Shown here one piece after another: positions 5,452 to 12,166 of a DNA stretch of 12,169 nucleotides (position 1 is its first letter; each line of letters begins with the position of its first letter). The stretch comes from Treponema sp. UBA3662 (lineage in GTDB: Bacteria > Spirochaetota > Spirochaetia > Treponematales > Treponemataceae). Below the pieces are notes generated by a model that was not told the origin of the DNA, searched no databases, and saw nothing but the letters and a program-made list of their open reading frames with translations. A program made the translations under genes and the position numbers. The DNA is taken from NCBI GenBank assembly GCA_002373205.1, contig DFJV01000166.1, positions 1 to 12,169 of the forward strand, given 5' to 3'.

Positions 5452-6867
5452 ATGAAAACGCTAACATTTAACGGGGGAATTTACCCTCCCGAGATGAAGG
5501 AACTTAGCCGTGAGTGTAAGGTTACGGATGTGTTTCCTTCAACTAAATTGGTAACCATTCCGGTAACTATGGGCGGTGCGCCTAACACTCCCCTTGTAAA
5601 GACCGGCGATACCGTAAAGCGGGGCCAGGTCATTGCCAAAAGCGACAAATTCATGGCCGCTCCAGTTCATTCCTCCGTTTCGGGCAAAGTAAAGAAAATC
5701 CAGAATTGCCTTGTTACGGGAAGCTCTTTGGTGCCCTGCATAATAATCGAGGCAGATTCAACAGACATTTCCTCAATGGAAACAGACTTTATGCCTCCTC
5801 TTGACCCCTTCTCCTGCACAAAGGAAGAGGCCCTTGCAAGAATCCGCGATGCCGGCATAGTTGGCATGGGTGGAGCTTCTTTCCCAACCCACGTAAAGCT
5901 TACCATAGCCCCGGAAAAGCACATCGAGGCAGTCCTCCTGAATGCAGCTGAATGTGAGCCATATCTTACCATAGACGAAAGGACTTTGCAGGAAGACACA
6001 AAAAAGGTCGTAGACGGTTTTTCCATCGTCATGAACATTGTTGGCGCAAAGGGAATCATCGTTCTGGAAAACAACAAGGCATTCATAAAGCCGCTTCTGG
6101 AAAAAGAAATTGCTGAACAAAAGCTTTCGGACAAGATGTCGGTTGCACTTGTAAAGACCAAGTACCCCCAGGGTGCAGAAAAGAACATTATAGAAGCAGT
6201 CCTCAAGCGCGAGGTAAAGGCTGGCGGGCTTCCGGCAGATGCAGGGGCTGTTATCTGCAACGTTGGAACCGTCTGCGCAATAAGCGATGCCTTCCGCCTT
6301 GGAAAGCCACTGATTGACCGTCCCCTTACCATAAGCGGTGGTGCCTGCGCAAAGCCTTGCAACATACGCGTCCCGGTCGGAACTCTTGTTGGAGACCTTA
6401 TCCCCCAAACATTTGACGTAAAGGATGGAGCGGTTGCAAAGATTGTAAGCGGAGGCCCAATGATGGGATTCGCCATGCAAAGCCCCATGTTCCCTGTTGC
6501 AAAAGGTACAAGCGGCATAACCTTCCTTACAAAAGAAGAGACCTACCTTACGGAAGAAGACCCCTGCATCAACTGCGGCCACTGTGTAGACGCCTGCCCC
6601 ATGCACCTTACCCCAGTGATGATTGTAAAGTCGGTAAAGGCAGAAGAAATTGCGGACGCAAAAAAATACGGCCTTATGGACTGCATTGAATGCGGATGCT
6701 GCTCTTACGTCTGCCCTGCAAACGTGCGCCTTGTCCAAAGAATCCGTCTTGGAAAGGGCATTGTAAGAACCCAGATGGCGGAAGGCGCAAAAGCGACGGC
6801 AAAGGCTGCAAACGCGGCAGCAAATACTGCTTCTTCAACCACAGCGCCAACAGGAGGGGCAAAATGA
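5452..6867 (+). CDS. rnfC: RnfC, NADH-binding iron-sulfur subunit of the Rnf complex
   Basis: A 471-residue peripheral subunit on the cytoplasmic side, where electrons are exchanged with NAD+/NADH. The N-terminus MKTLTFNGGIYPPEMKEL is typical of RnfC and is followed by a biotinyl-like barrel (TPLVKTGDTVKRGQVIAKSD, 46-65). The NuoF-like nucleotide/FMN fold shows GMGGASFPT at 138-146 and NAAECEPYLTIDE at 164-176. Two [4Fe-4S] ferredoxin motifs follow: Cys372/375/378/382 and Cys411/414/417/421. An Ala-rich tail (about 443-471) ends in TGGAK, encoded by the ribosome site of rnfD. No Shine-Dalgarno precedes the ATG at 5452, unlike every later gene of the operon. The stop overlaps rnfD by 4 bp. Length suits clostridial-type RnfC rather than the much longer proteobacterial form. 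Confidence 0.97.
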   Translation: MKTLTFNGGIYPPEMKELSRECKVTDVFPSTKLVTIPVTMGGAPNTPLVKTGDTVKRGQVIAKSDKFMAAPVHSSVSGKVKKIQNCLVTGSSLVPCIIIEADSTDISSMETDFMPPLDPFSCTKEEALARIRDAGIVGMGGASFPTHVKLTIAPEKHIEAVLLNAAECEPYLTIDERTLQEDTKKVVDGFSIVMNIVGAKGIIVLENNKAFIKPLLEKEIAEQKLSDKMSVALVKTKYPQGAEKNIIEAVLKREVKAGGLPADAGAVICNVGTVCAISDAFRLGKPLIDRPLTISGGACAKPCNIRVPVGTLVGDLIPQTFDVKDGAVAKIVSGGPMMGFAMQSPMFPVAKGTSGITFLTKEETYLTEEDPCINCGHCVDACPMHLTPVMIVKSVKAEEIADAKKYGLMDCIECGCCSYVCPANVRLVQRIRLGKGIVRTQMAEGAKATAKAANAAANTASSTTAPTGGAK

Positions 6868-7898
6868 GCGCGACTGAACCCACATCAAAATTCAACGAAA
6901 TATTCCTATCTTCAAGCCCCCACTTTACAAAGGGAGACACAACCCAGCGCATAATGCTCACGGTTCTTATTGCCATGCTGCCTGAATGCGTTTACGGAGT
7001 CTACCTTTTTGGTCTTAGGGCTTTTATAACAATCCTTGCATCCGTAACAGGCTGCATTGTATTTGAATACCTTTTCCAGAAAGCTACAAAGCAGAAGGTT
7101 GCGGTAAAAAATCTTTCCGCAGCGGTAACAGGCGTTTTGATTGCCCTTGTCCTTCCTTCTACAGTTCCAACTTGGATGGTTCTTGTTGGGGACGCAGTTG
7201 CAATCGTGGTTGCAAAGGGACTTTTTGGCGGACTTGGAAGCAACGTCTTTAACCCGGCTTTAACAGGCCGCGGCTTTATGTTCCTTAGCTTTGGAGGAGC
7301 AATGAGCGCTTGGTTTGACCCTGCCACAGAAGTTAGCAAAATGAACTGGCTTCTTACAGGACCTTCCAACGCAGACGCAGTTTCTTCTGCAACAGTGCTC
7401 AGCAAGATAAAGGCTGGCTCTTTTGTGGCAGACAGCGATGCCATTTGGCAGTACTTCTTTGGAAACAGGGCTGGCTGTATTGGCGAAGGCTCAATAGCAC
7501 TCATCCTGCTTTCATTTGTATTCCTTCTTGTTACAGGCATTATTGACTGGCGTGCCCCGCTTGCAATGGTTGCAACTTGCGCAGTATGCACATTCTGCTC
7601 AACTTCCTTCGACGCAACGCAGACAATTTTTGCACTCTGCACCGGCGGACTTATCTTTGGTGCAACATTCATGGCAACAGACTATGCAACGACTCCTGTT
7701 ACAAAACCAGGACGCCTTGTATTTGGAGCGGGATGCGGACTCATCACTTTCCTCATCAGAAGATTCGGCGGCTACCCGGAAGGAGTTATGTTCAGCATCC
7801 TCATCATGAACTTTGTAACCCCATTCCTTAACAAACTAACTTCCCGCAAGTACGGCTACGGCAAAAAAGCGGCGGTTTACACGGGAGGCGCAAAATGA
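6864..7898 (+). CDS. rnfD: RnfD, flavinylated membrane subunit of the Rnf complex
   Basis: A 344-residue polytopic inner-membrane subunit homologous to NqrB. It passes electrons through a covalently bound FMN and contributes to ion translocation. The attachment site is DAVSSAT at 171-177, giving Thr177 as the likely FMN-bearing residue. Other family hallmarks are FGGLGSNVFNPALTGR (121-136), CIGEGS (205-210) and FMATDYATTPVT (269-280). Hydrophobic segments suggest roughly nine or ten helices. The ATG at 6864 overlaps the rnfC stop (ATGA) and is preceded by AGGAGGGG (6852-6859). The open frame extends upstream to 6690, but that part is rnfC in another frame. It overlaps rnfG by 4 bp. Flavin attachment needs an ApbE-type transferase, which is not in this window. 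Confidence 0.96.
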   Translation: MSATEPTSKFNEIFLSSSPHFTKGDTTQRIMLTVLIAMLPECVYGVYLFGLRAFITILASVTGCIVFEYLFQKATKQKVAVKNLSAAVTGVLIALVLPSTVPTWMVLVGDAVAIVVAKGLFGGLGSNVFNPALTGRGFMFLSFGGAMSAWFDPATEVSKMNWLLTGPSNADAVSSATVLSKIKAGSFVADSDAIWQYFFGNRAGCIGEGSIALILLSFVFLLVTGIIDWRAPLAMVATCAVCTFCSTSFDATQTIFALCTGGLIFGATFMATDYATTPVTKPGRLVFGAGCGLITFLIRRFGGYPEGVMFSILIMNFVTPFLNKLTSRKYGYGKKAAVYTGGAK

Positions 7899-8491
7899 GT
7901 TCAAACACAAGCACAAAAAACGAAGGCATATTTTCCATGCTAAAACTGGGGCTGATTCTTGCAGTTTATGCTGTAGCTTCATGCACGGTCCTGGCACTCG
8001 TAAACAATTTTACTGCCCCCGTCATAGAACAGAACAACATCCGCAAGGCTAACGAGGCAATGCGGGCTGTATTTGCAGACGCAGACGACTTTGAGCAGGT
8101 AAAGGACGACTCTCTCCCGATTGATTCCCTCTACTTTGCAAAGAAGGGTGGAAATGTAATCGGTGCCGTAGCAAAGGTTTCTGGCCCTACCTACGACCAC
8201 GCTACAATAATGTTCGGCGTAAGCACAGACGGCATTGTTACCGGAATGCGCTTCCTGGAAAACACTGACTCCCCCGGCTTTGGAATTAAAGCCAGCGACC
8301 CCAGCTTTAAGCTTGCAAACGGAAAGACTTTCTACGAACAGTTTGAGGGCAAGAAGGTGGCAGACGGCTTTAAGGCAGGCCAGACCTTTGACGCAATAAC
8401 AGGTGCCACCATAACAAGCAACGGTGTGGCAGGCCTTTTGCAGACAGGTTGCGACGTAATCGACAAGTACTTGAAGGAGGCAGGCAAATGA
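7895..8491 (+). CDS. rnfG: RnfG, flavinylated extracytoplasmic subunit of the Rnf complex
   Basis: A 198-residue subunit with one N-terminal membrane helix (about 16-37) and a periplasmic FMN-binding domain, homologous to NqrC. The flavinylation motif DAITGATITS at 166-175 points to Thr172 as the covalent FMN site. DSPGFG (125-130) corresponds to the conserved ETPGLG-like loop of the family. In T. pallidum the flavin transferase Ftp is known to act on the RnfG homologue, so an ApbE/Ftp gene is expected elsewhere in this genome. The ATG at 7895 overlaps the rnfD stop by 4 bp and has GGGAGG at 7883-7888. VASC (27-30) resembles a lipobox but lies in the middle of the helix. The stop overlaps rnfE by 4 bp. 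Confidence 0.96.
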   Translation: MSSNTSTKNEGIFSMLKLGLILAVYAVASCTVLALVNNFTAPVIEQNNIRKANEAMRAVFADADDFEQVKDDSLPIDSLYFAKKGGNVIGAVAKVSGPTYDHATIMFGVSTDGIVTGMRFLENTDSPGFGIKASDPSFKLANGKTFYEQFEGKKVADGFKAGQTFDAITGATITSNGVAGLLQTGCDVIDKYLKEAGK

Positions 8492-9120
8492 GTTCAAAGC
8501 TCGCAATAATCACAAAAGGCATTCTAAAAGAAAACCCCCTTTTGATTTTAAACATAGGCTTGTGCTCTTCCCTGGGAATCACAACCAGCATTTTTAACGG
8601 ACTTGGCATGGGGGCAGGCATGACCTTCGTTCTTGTTATGAGCGAACTTGTAATCAGCCTCTTCCGCAAATGCATTCCGTCTTCCATAAGGCTTCCCGTA
8701 TTCATCATAGTAATCGCAGCCTTTACCACAATCGTACAGCTTGTACTTCAGGCATTCGTAACGTCACTCTACGATGCATTGGGAGTCTTCCTTCCGCTCA
8801 TTGTAGTAAACTGCATCATCATGGGACGCGTGGAAGCATTCGCATCAAAGAATTCAATCGGCGAATCTGTATTGGACGGTATTGGAATGGGAATTGGCTA
8901 CACAATCGTTCTTGTTGCAATATCCCTCATCCGCGAACTCTTTGGCGCAGGCACACTCCTTGCAGGTACAGCCCTCAAAGTGGAACTTATCCCGGAAAGC
9001 TTTAGGATTGGCATCTTGAACAGCGCACCCGGAGGCTTCATTGTCTTTGGAATCGTCGCCGCCATAAACCAGTCATTCCAGAACGCTAAAAACGCAAAAG
9101 CCCAGAAGGAGGTTCAATAA
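8488..9120 (+). CDS. rnfE: RnfE, integral membrane subunit of the Rnf complex
   Basis: A 210-residue protein with about six membrane helices, of the RnfA/RnfE/NqrD/NqrE family. RnfA and RnfE form an inverted pair that jointly holds an iron-sulfur centre inside the membrane. The two ligand cysteines expected from this subunit are visible: Cys26 in GLCSSL (24-29) and Cys109 in VVNCIIMGR (106-114). ENPLLILNIG near the N-terminus and GIGMGIGYT (131-139) are also typical. The ATG at 8488 has AAGGAGG (8474-8480) at ideal spacing and overlaps the rnfG stop; an ATG at 8449 in the same frame lies inside rnfG and is rejected. The TAA shares its last base with the rnfA ATG, indicating translational coupling. 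Confidence 0.96.
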   Translation: MSSKLAIITKGILKENPLLILNIGLCSSLGITTSIFNGLGMGAGMTFVLVMSELVISLFRKCIPSSIRLPVFIIVIAAFTTIVQLVLQAFVTSLYDALGVFLPLIVVNCIIMGRVEAFASKNSIGESVLDGIGMGIGYTIVLVAISLIRELFGAGTLLAGTALKVELIPESFRIGILNSAPGGFIVFGIVAAINQSFQNAKNAKAQKEVQ

Positions 9121-9695
9121 TGGATTTCCTAAAGATTTTTATTCAGTCAATGCTTATAGACAACGTTGTCTTTATCCAGTACCTTGCAATTTGTCCCTTC
9201 ATTGGAATGACGAGCGAAACAGGAAAGGCAACCGGCATGGGTCTTGCAACCACATTCGTAATCGTGCTTGCAACAGCCGTTACCTGGCCAATCTACCGCC
9301 TTGTAATGGTTCCAAACCAGCTTGAATTCCTCCAGACGCTCATCTTCATCCTTGTAATAGCATCCCTTGTACAGCTTGTGGAATTCTACCTTAAAAAATC
9401 AGCCCCGGCCTTGTACTCTTCTATGGGTATCTACCTCTCGCTCATTACAACCAACTGCGCAGTTCTTGGCATTACAATCAACTGCATCAAGAAGAACTAC
9501 AACTACGGACAGAGCCTTGTATATGCTTTTGGTTCCGCAATCGGATTCCTTCTTAGCATGGTGATTATGTCCGGAGTGCGCGCAAAGCTCAAGACCGCAG
9601 AAGTTCCAAAGGCATTCAAGGGGACTCCTATTCTCTACGTGGCAGCCGGTCTTTTGAGCATGGCGTTCCTTGGATTCAAGGGACTTATAAAATAG
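9120..9695 (+). CDS. rnfA: RnfA, integral membrane subunit of the Rnf complex
   Basis: A 191-residue protein with about six membrane helices and the normal family length. It is the partner of RnfE. Its expected iron-sulfur ligands are Cys25 in YLAICPFIGM (21-30) and Cys113 in TTNCAVLG (110-117), both in the diagnostic context of RnfA. The DNVVF stretch at 14-18 and QLVEFYLKK (85-93) also fit. The start shares one base with the rnfE stop (TAATG) and is preceded by AAGGAGG (9106-9112), 7 nt away. The gene ends 9 nt before rnfB. Confidence 0.97.
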   Translation: MDFLKIFIQSMLIDNVVFIQYLAICPFIGMTSETGKATGMGLATTFVIVLATAVTWPIYRLVMVPNQLEFLQTLIFILVIASLVQLVEFYLKKSAPALYSSMGIYLSLITTNCAVLGITINCIKKNYNYGQSLVYAFGSAIGFLLSMVIMSGVRAKLKTAEVPKAFKGTPILYVAAGLLSMAFLGFKGLIK

Positions 9696-9704
9696 GGGGC
9701 TGTG

Positions 9705-10511
9705 ATGGATATTATTATTGATACGGTTGTCGTGGCCGCTGTATTGGGACTCGTGCTTGGAGTGCTGCTCGGACTTTTCAAAAAAGTTTTTGCGGTCAAG
9801 GTAGACCCAAAAATTGAACAGATTATCTCTTTCCTTTCCGGTGGAAACTGCGGTGGCTGCGGTTATGCAGGATGCGCTGCTTTTGCCCAGGCTGTAGTAA
9901 AGGGAGAGGCCCCGGTCACAGGATGCGTTGCCGGTGGAGAAGCTACTGCAAAAAAGATAGCAGAAATATTAGGCGTTGCAGGTGGAAGTGCGCAAAAAAA
10001 AGTTGCCTTCCTTGCCTGCCACGGAACCAATGAATGTGCAAAAAGCAAGGGCATCTACAACGGCGTAAAAACCTGTGCCGCTGCCCAGCTTACTGCAAAC
10101 GGAACAAAGCTCTGTGCCTTTGGCTGCATAGGACTTGGCGACTGCGTGGAAGCCTGCCAGTTTGGTGCCCTTAGCATGGGAAAAGACGGACTCCCAGTCG
10201 TAGACAGAAGCAAATGCACCGGTTGTGCAAAATGCGTAAAGACATGCCCCAAAAAGCTCTTTACCCTCTTTGACGCAAACACAAAAGGTTCTGTTGCCGT
10301 CTGCGCAAATAAAAGCGACAACAAGCCGCAAATCCGCAAAGACTGTTCAGCCGGCTGCTTCAAGTGCGGCATGTGTGCAAAAAAATGCCCCGAAGGCTGC
10401 ATAGACGTAAGCTCCGGCATTCCTGTCGTAGACTACTCAAAATGCACCAGCTGCGGCGAATGCATCAAGGCCTGCCCGGACAAAGTCCTAACCCTTTTCC
10501 AGCAAGCCTAA
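9705..10511 (+). CDS. rnfB: RnfB, multi-cluster ferredoxin-accepting subunit of the Rnf complex
   Basis: A 268-residue subunit with one N-terminal membrane helix (about 5-27) and a large cytoplasmic iron-sulfur domain that receives electrons from ferredoxin. The first cluster motif is Cys49-x2-Cys52-x4-Cys57-x16-Cys74, the signature of RnfB. Then come Cys105, 111 and 124; a ferredoxin-like pair, Cys137/141/147/151 with Cys171/174/177/181; and a second group, Cys214/218/221/224/228 with Cys247/250/253/257. I count 26 cysteines, enough for five or more [4Fe-4S] clusters, as in clostridial-type RnfB rather than the shorter proteobacterial form. ATG 9705 is preferred over an in-frame GTG at 9702 because AGGGGG (9694-9699) lies 5 nt before it. 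It is the last gene of the operon; no clean rightward terminator follows. Confidence 0.96.
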   Translation: MDIIIDTVVVAAVLGLVLGVLLGLFKKVFAVKVDPKIEQIISFLSGGNCGGCGYAGCAAFAQAVVKGEAPVTGCVAGGEATAKKIAEILGVAGGSAQKKVAFLACHGTNECAKSKGIYNGVKTCAAAQLTANGTKLCAFGCIGLGDCVEACQFGALSMGKDGLPVVDRSKCTGCAKCVKTCPKKLFTLFDANTKGSVAVCANKSDNKPQIRKDCSAGCFKCGMCAKKCPEGCIDVSSGIPVVDYSKCTSCGECIKACPDKVLTLFQQA

Positions 10512-10604
10512 ATTAAAAAAAAGGGGGGGGAAGTCTCCCCCTACGCCCGCACTTCGTTGCGTTCTACCCCCTCTACAGGGGGCAAGCCCCCCGTAACGCC
10601 CCCC
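10512..10604. other. A8G8 tract and GC-rich hairpins after rnfB
   Basis: Eight A (10515-10522) are followed by eight G (10523-10530). The stem GGGGGA-AGTC-TCCCCC (10526-10541) lacks a U run on the plus strand; on the minus strand the A run would give one, so it resembles a leftward terminator. Further on, CCCCCT-CTAC-AGGGGG and GGGGG-CAAG-CCCCC compete for the same G run around 10577. These may together slow or end rnf transcription, but the match to an intrinsic terminator is poor. Confidence 0.4.
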
Positions 10605-10820
10605 GGTTGGTGAGCACAGTCGAACCACCGTCACCCTTCGACTACGATCAGGAAGCGGCCACCACTCCGTCATGCTGAACTTGATTCAGCATCTGTAAAA
10701 GCGCAACTTCCAGTGACCTGCCGAACCACCGTCACCCTGAACTTGATTCAGGGTCTGTCCCAATACAAAACATACAGTTGGTGCTTCGCAGCGCAGCTTC
10801 GAGCGGCCTGTCGAACCACC
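10605..10820. repeat. Mosaic repeat array upstream of the exported-protein gene
   Basis: Modules in order: a short GGTT...GAACC unit (10605-10627); a CGTCACCCTTCGACTACG module (from 10629); the hairpin ATGCTGAA-CTTGA-TTCAGCAT (10672-10692); a partial unit ending in GCCGAACC (10726); the hairpin ACCCTGAA-CTTGA-TTCAGGGT (10734-10754) with a CTGTCCCAATAC tail; and a 44-bp GTTGGTG...TCGAACC unit (10774-10817). The segment 10621-10689 is nearly identical to 11769-11837 and 11901-11969. There is no coding potential. Confidence 0.85.
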
Positions 10821-10856
10821 GGCAAAACAAACCCCAAACCAAAACAAAAATTCCCC

Positions 10857-10885
10857 TTTATATCTTGCCGTTAATCCGCTATAAT
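10857..10885 (+). promoter_or_regulatory. Candidate promoter of the exported-protein gene
   Basis: A perfect TATAAT (10880-10885) has TTTATA (10857-10862, four of six to consensus) at a 17-nt spacing. Transcription would begin near 10892, giving a leader of about 80 nt. The promoter lies just right of the repeat array, so the gene probably has its own transcript rather than depending on rnf. Confidence 0.55.
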
Positions 10886-10972
10886 ATTGCCGATATCTGA
10901 CCGAGCGCGGCTACCTTCGAGACACCTGCCTTTTAGCCCAAGACAAGGCAAAGCCCTAATGGAGAAAGCAAA

Positions 10973-11635
10973 ATGAAAAAATCAATCCTTACAGCAACAA
11001 TTCTTTTAACAATCCTTTGCCTAGCCTGTAGCGCAAAAGCCAAGAGCAAAAAGCCAAAGACGCTTATGGAACACGGCCTTTCCCTAATCTCGCTAATGAA
11101 GGAAAAAGCAGGAAACCAATCATTCCTTAATTTAATGTCCAACGGCAACGATGGCATCGCAGAAAAAATGAAAGAAATCGCATCGGGCAACGTGTCAAAA
11201 TCAAGCGCGGTATATTGCCTGAGCGGAGACTTCTACAACTTTGGAATCTTCCTCTTTAACAGGATGGACTTATCCGGCACTTGGAAAAATCCAGAAGAAG
11301 ACTTCTATTCAGCCCCGCTAAAAGAAGAAATGAACAAGCGTTTTGTAAGTGCAATTCCCGCAAGCTGGAACGCCAGAATTGGTTCACCAGAACTTGCGGC
11401 GGCAAGCCTTTTGGAAAGCGAAAAATCCTTCGTAAGCAAGAAGCTAAAGTCAGACTGCATCTACATCTTTGAATTCCAGAATGCCTATCCCGTTGCAGTC
11501 TGCTTCCTCCGCTACGACGACGGCGCAGTTTTAGCAAAGGCAACCTACATCTTTGACCGCAACTTTGTTCCCAAGCTAAAAGAAGTCCTGGAAAAATTTG
11601 GCAAAGGCATAAAAATTGAGCAGGTAAAGCAATAG
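10973..11635 (+). CDS. Exported protein, possibly a lipoprotein, unknown function
   Basis: A 220-residue protein I do not recognise. The leader MKKSILTATILLTILCLAC is clearly a signal peptide. Cys19 could be lipidated, but the preceding C-L-A is a weak lipobox, and AKA at 21-23 offers an alternative signal peptidase I site. The mature protein is Lys-rich, helical at first (MEHGLSLISLMKEKAGN), then mixed, with a beta-rich C-terminal half (CIYIFEFQNAYPVAVCFLRY) and the hydrophobic run SAVYCLSGDFYNFGIFLF near residue 80. No catalytic motif is visible. GGAG at 10961-10964, 8 nt before the ATG, fixes the start. An overlapping five-codon frame (ATG at 10959) ends in the TGA of ATGA at 10973. The gene lies alone between two repeat arrays, with its own likely promoter. 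Confidence 0.8.
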   Translation: MKKSILTATILLTILCLACSAKAKSKKPKTLMEHGLSLISLMKEKAGNQSFLNLMSNGNDGIAEKMKEIASGNVSKSSAVYCLSGDFYNFGIFLFNRMDLSGTWKNPEEDFYSAPLKEEMNKRFVSAIPASWNARIGSPELAAASLLESEKSFVSKKLKSDCIYIFEFQNAYPVAVCFLRYDDGAVLAKATYIFDRNFVPKLKEVLEKFGKGIKIEQVKQ

Positions 11636-11686
11636 GCAGCCATTCCTAAGGAACCACAAATTAATCCAGAACAATGCCATTATCGG

Positions 11687-12070
11687 ACGGTTGGTGCTCC
11701 GCAACGAAGTTTCCAGCGGCCTGTCGAACCACGGTTGGTGCTCCGCAACGAAGTTTCCAGCGGCCTGTCGAACCACCGTCACCCTTCGGCTAAGCTCAGG
11801 AAGCGGCCACCACTCCGTCATGCTGAACTTGATTCAGGGTCTGTCCCAATACAAAATATACGGTTGGTGAGCACAGTCGAACCACGGTTGGTGAGCCTGT
11901 CGAACCACCGTCACCCTTCGACTACGCTTAGGAAGCGGCCACCACTCCGTCATGCTGAACTTGATTCAGCATCTGTAAAAGCCCAGTCTCCAGCGGCCCG
12001 CCGAACCACGGTTGTAAGCACAGTCGAACCACGGTTGGTGCTCCGCAACGAAGTTTCCAGCGAGCCTGAA
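11687..12070. repeat. Mosaic repeat array downstream of the exported-protein gene
   Basis: It begins with a perfect 44-bp tandem duplication (11687-11730, 11731-11774) of a unit starting ACGGTTGGTGCTCCGC and ending CTGTCGAACC. Then follow the CACCCTTCGGC module (from 11777), a mismatched hairpin (11820-11840), short GGTTGGTGAGC...TCGAACC units (11860-11883, 11884-11906), a second CACCCTTCGAC module, the intact hairpin ATGCTGAA/TTCAGCAT (11952-11972), a partial unit ending in GCCGAACC (12007), another short unit (12008-12030) and a truncated 44-bp unit (from 12031). The modules are those of 10605-10820 in a different arrangement. The open frame running through this region is an artefact of repeat composition. 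Confidence 0.88.
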
Positions 12071-12137
12071 AATGACATTAATCAGCGTTTCCCTAGGCAT
12101 AATACCCTACATTTGTAAACATATATATTTTTTTCTT

Positions 12138-12166
12138 AAAAAAACCTCAAGGGTATACCCTTGAGG
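12138..12166 (-). terminator. Intrinsic terminator for a minus-strand gene beyond the right edge
   Basis: Positions 12145-12166 form a perfect 22-bp palindrome that folds as CCTCAAGGG-TATA-CCCTTGAGG. On its left lie seven A (12138-12144), which read as seven U on the minus strand directly after the stem. This is the classic layout for termination of a leftward transcript, so a minus-strand gene should end just right of the window. On the plus strand only CTG is visible after the stem, so rightward use cannot be judged. Confidence 0.72.

Noticed and set aside
5667..6738. Long antisense open frames (283 and 321 codons) opposite rnfC
   Set aside because: They lie fully inside a certain gene, have no recognisable domain or ribosome site, and show the Cys/Ser-rich composition typical of the reverse complement of rnfC codons.
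7895..7987. RnfG as a lipoprotein (VASC at residues 27-30)
   Set aside because: The Cys is inside the membrane helix and RnfG proteins are anchored by that uncleaved helix.
9702..9704. GTG as the rnfB start
   Set aside because: It is only 2 nt from the Shine-Dalgarno; ATG at 9705 has better spacing and gives the usual N-terminus.
10605..12070. CRISPR array
   Set aside because: Units are mosaic, unevenly spaced and partly adjacent without unique spacers, and no cas gene is present.
11735..12118. 127-codon frame through the right-hand array
   Set aside because: Its protein is repeated translated modules (NHRHPS, RHAELDS and similar), an artefact of repeat composition.
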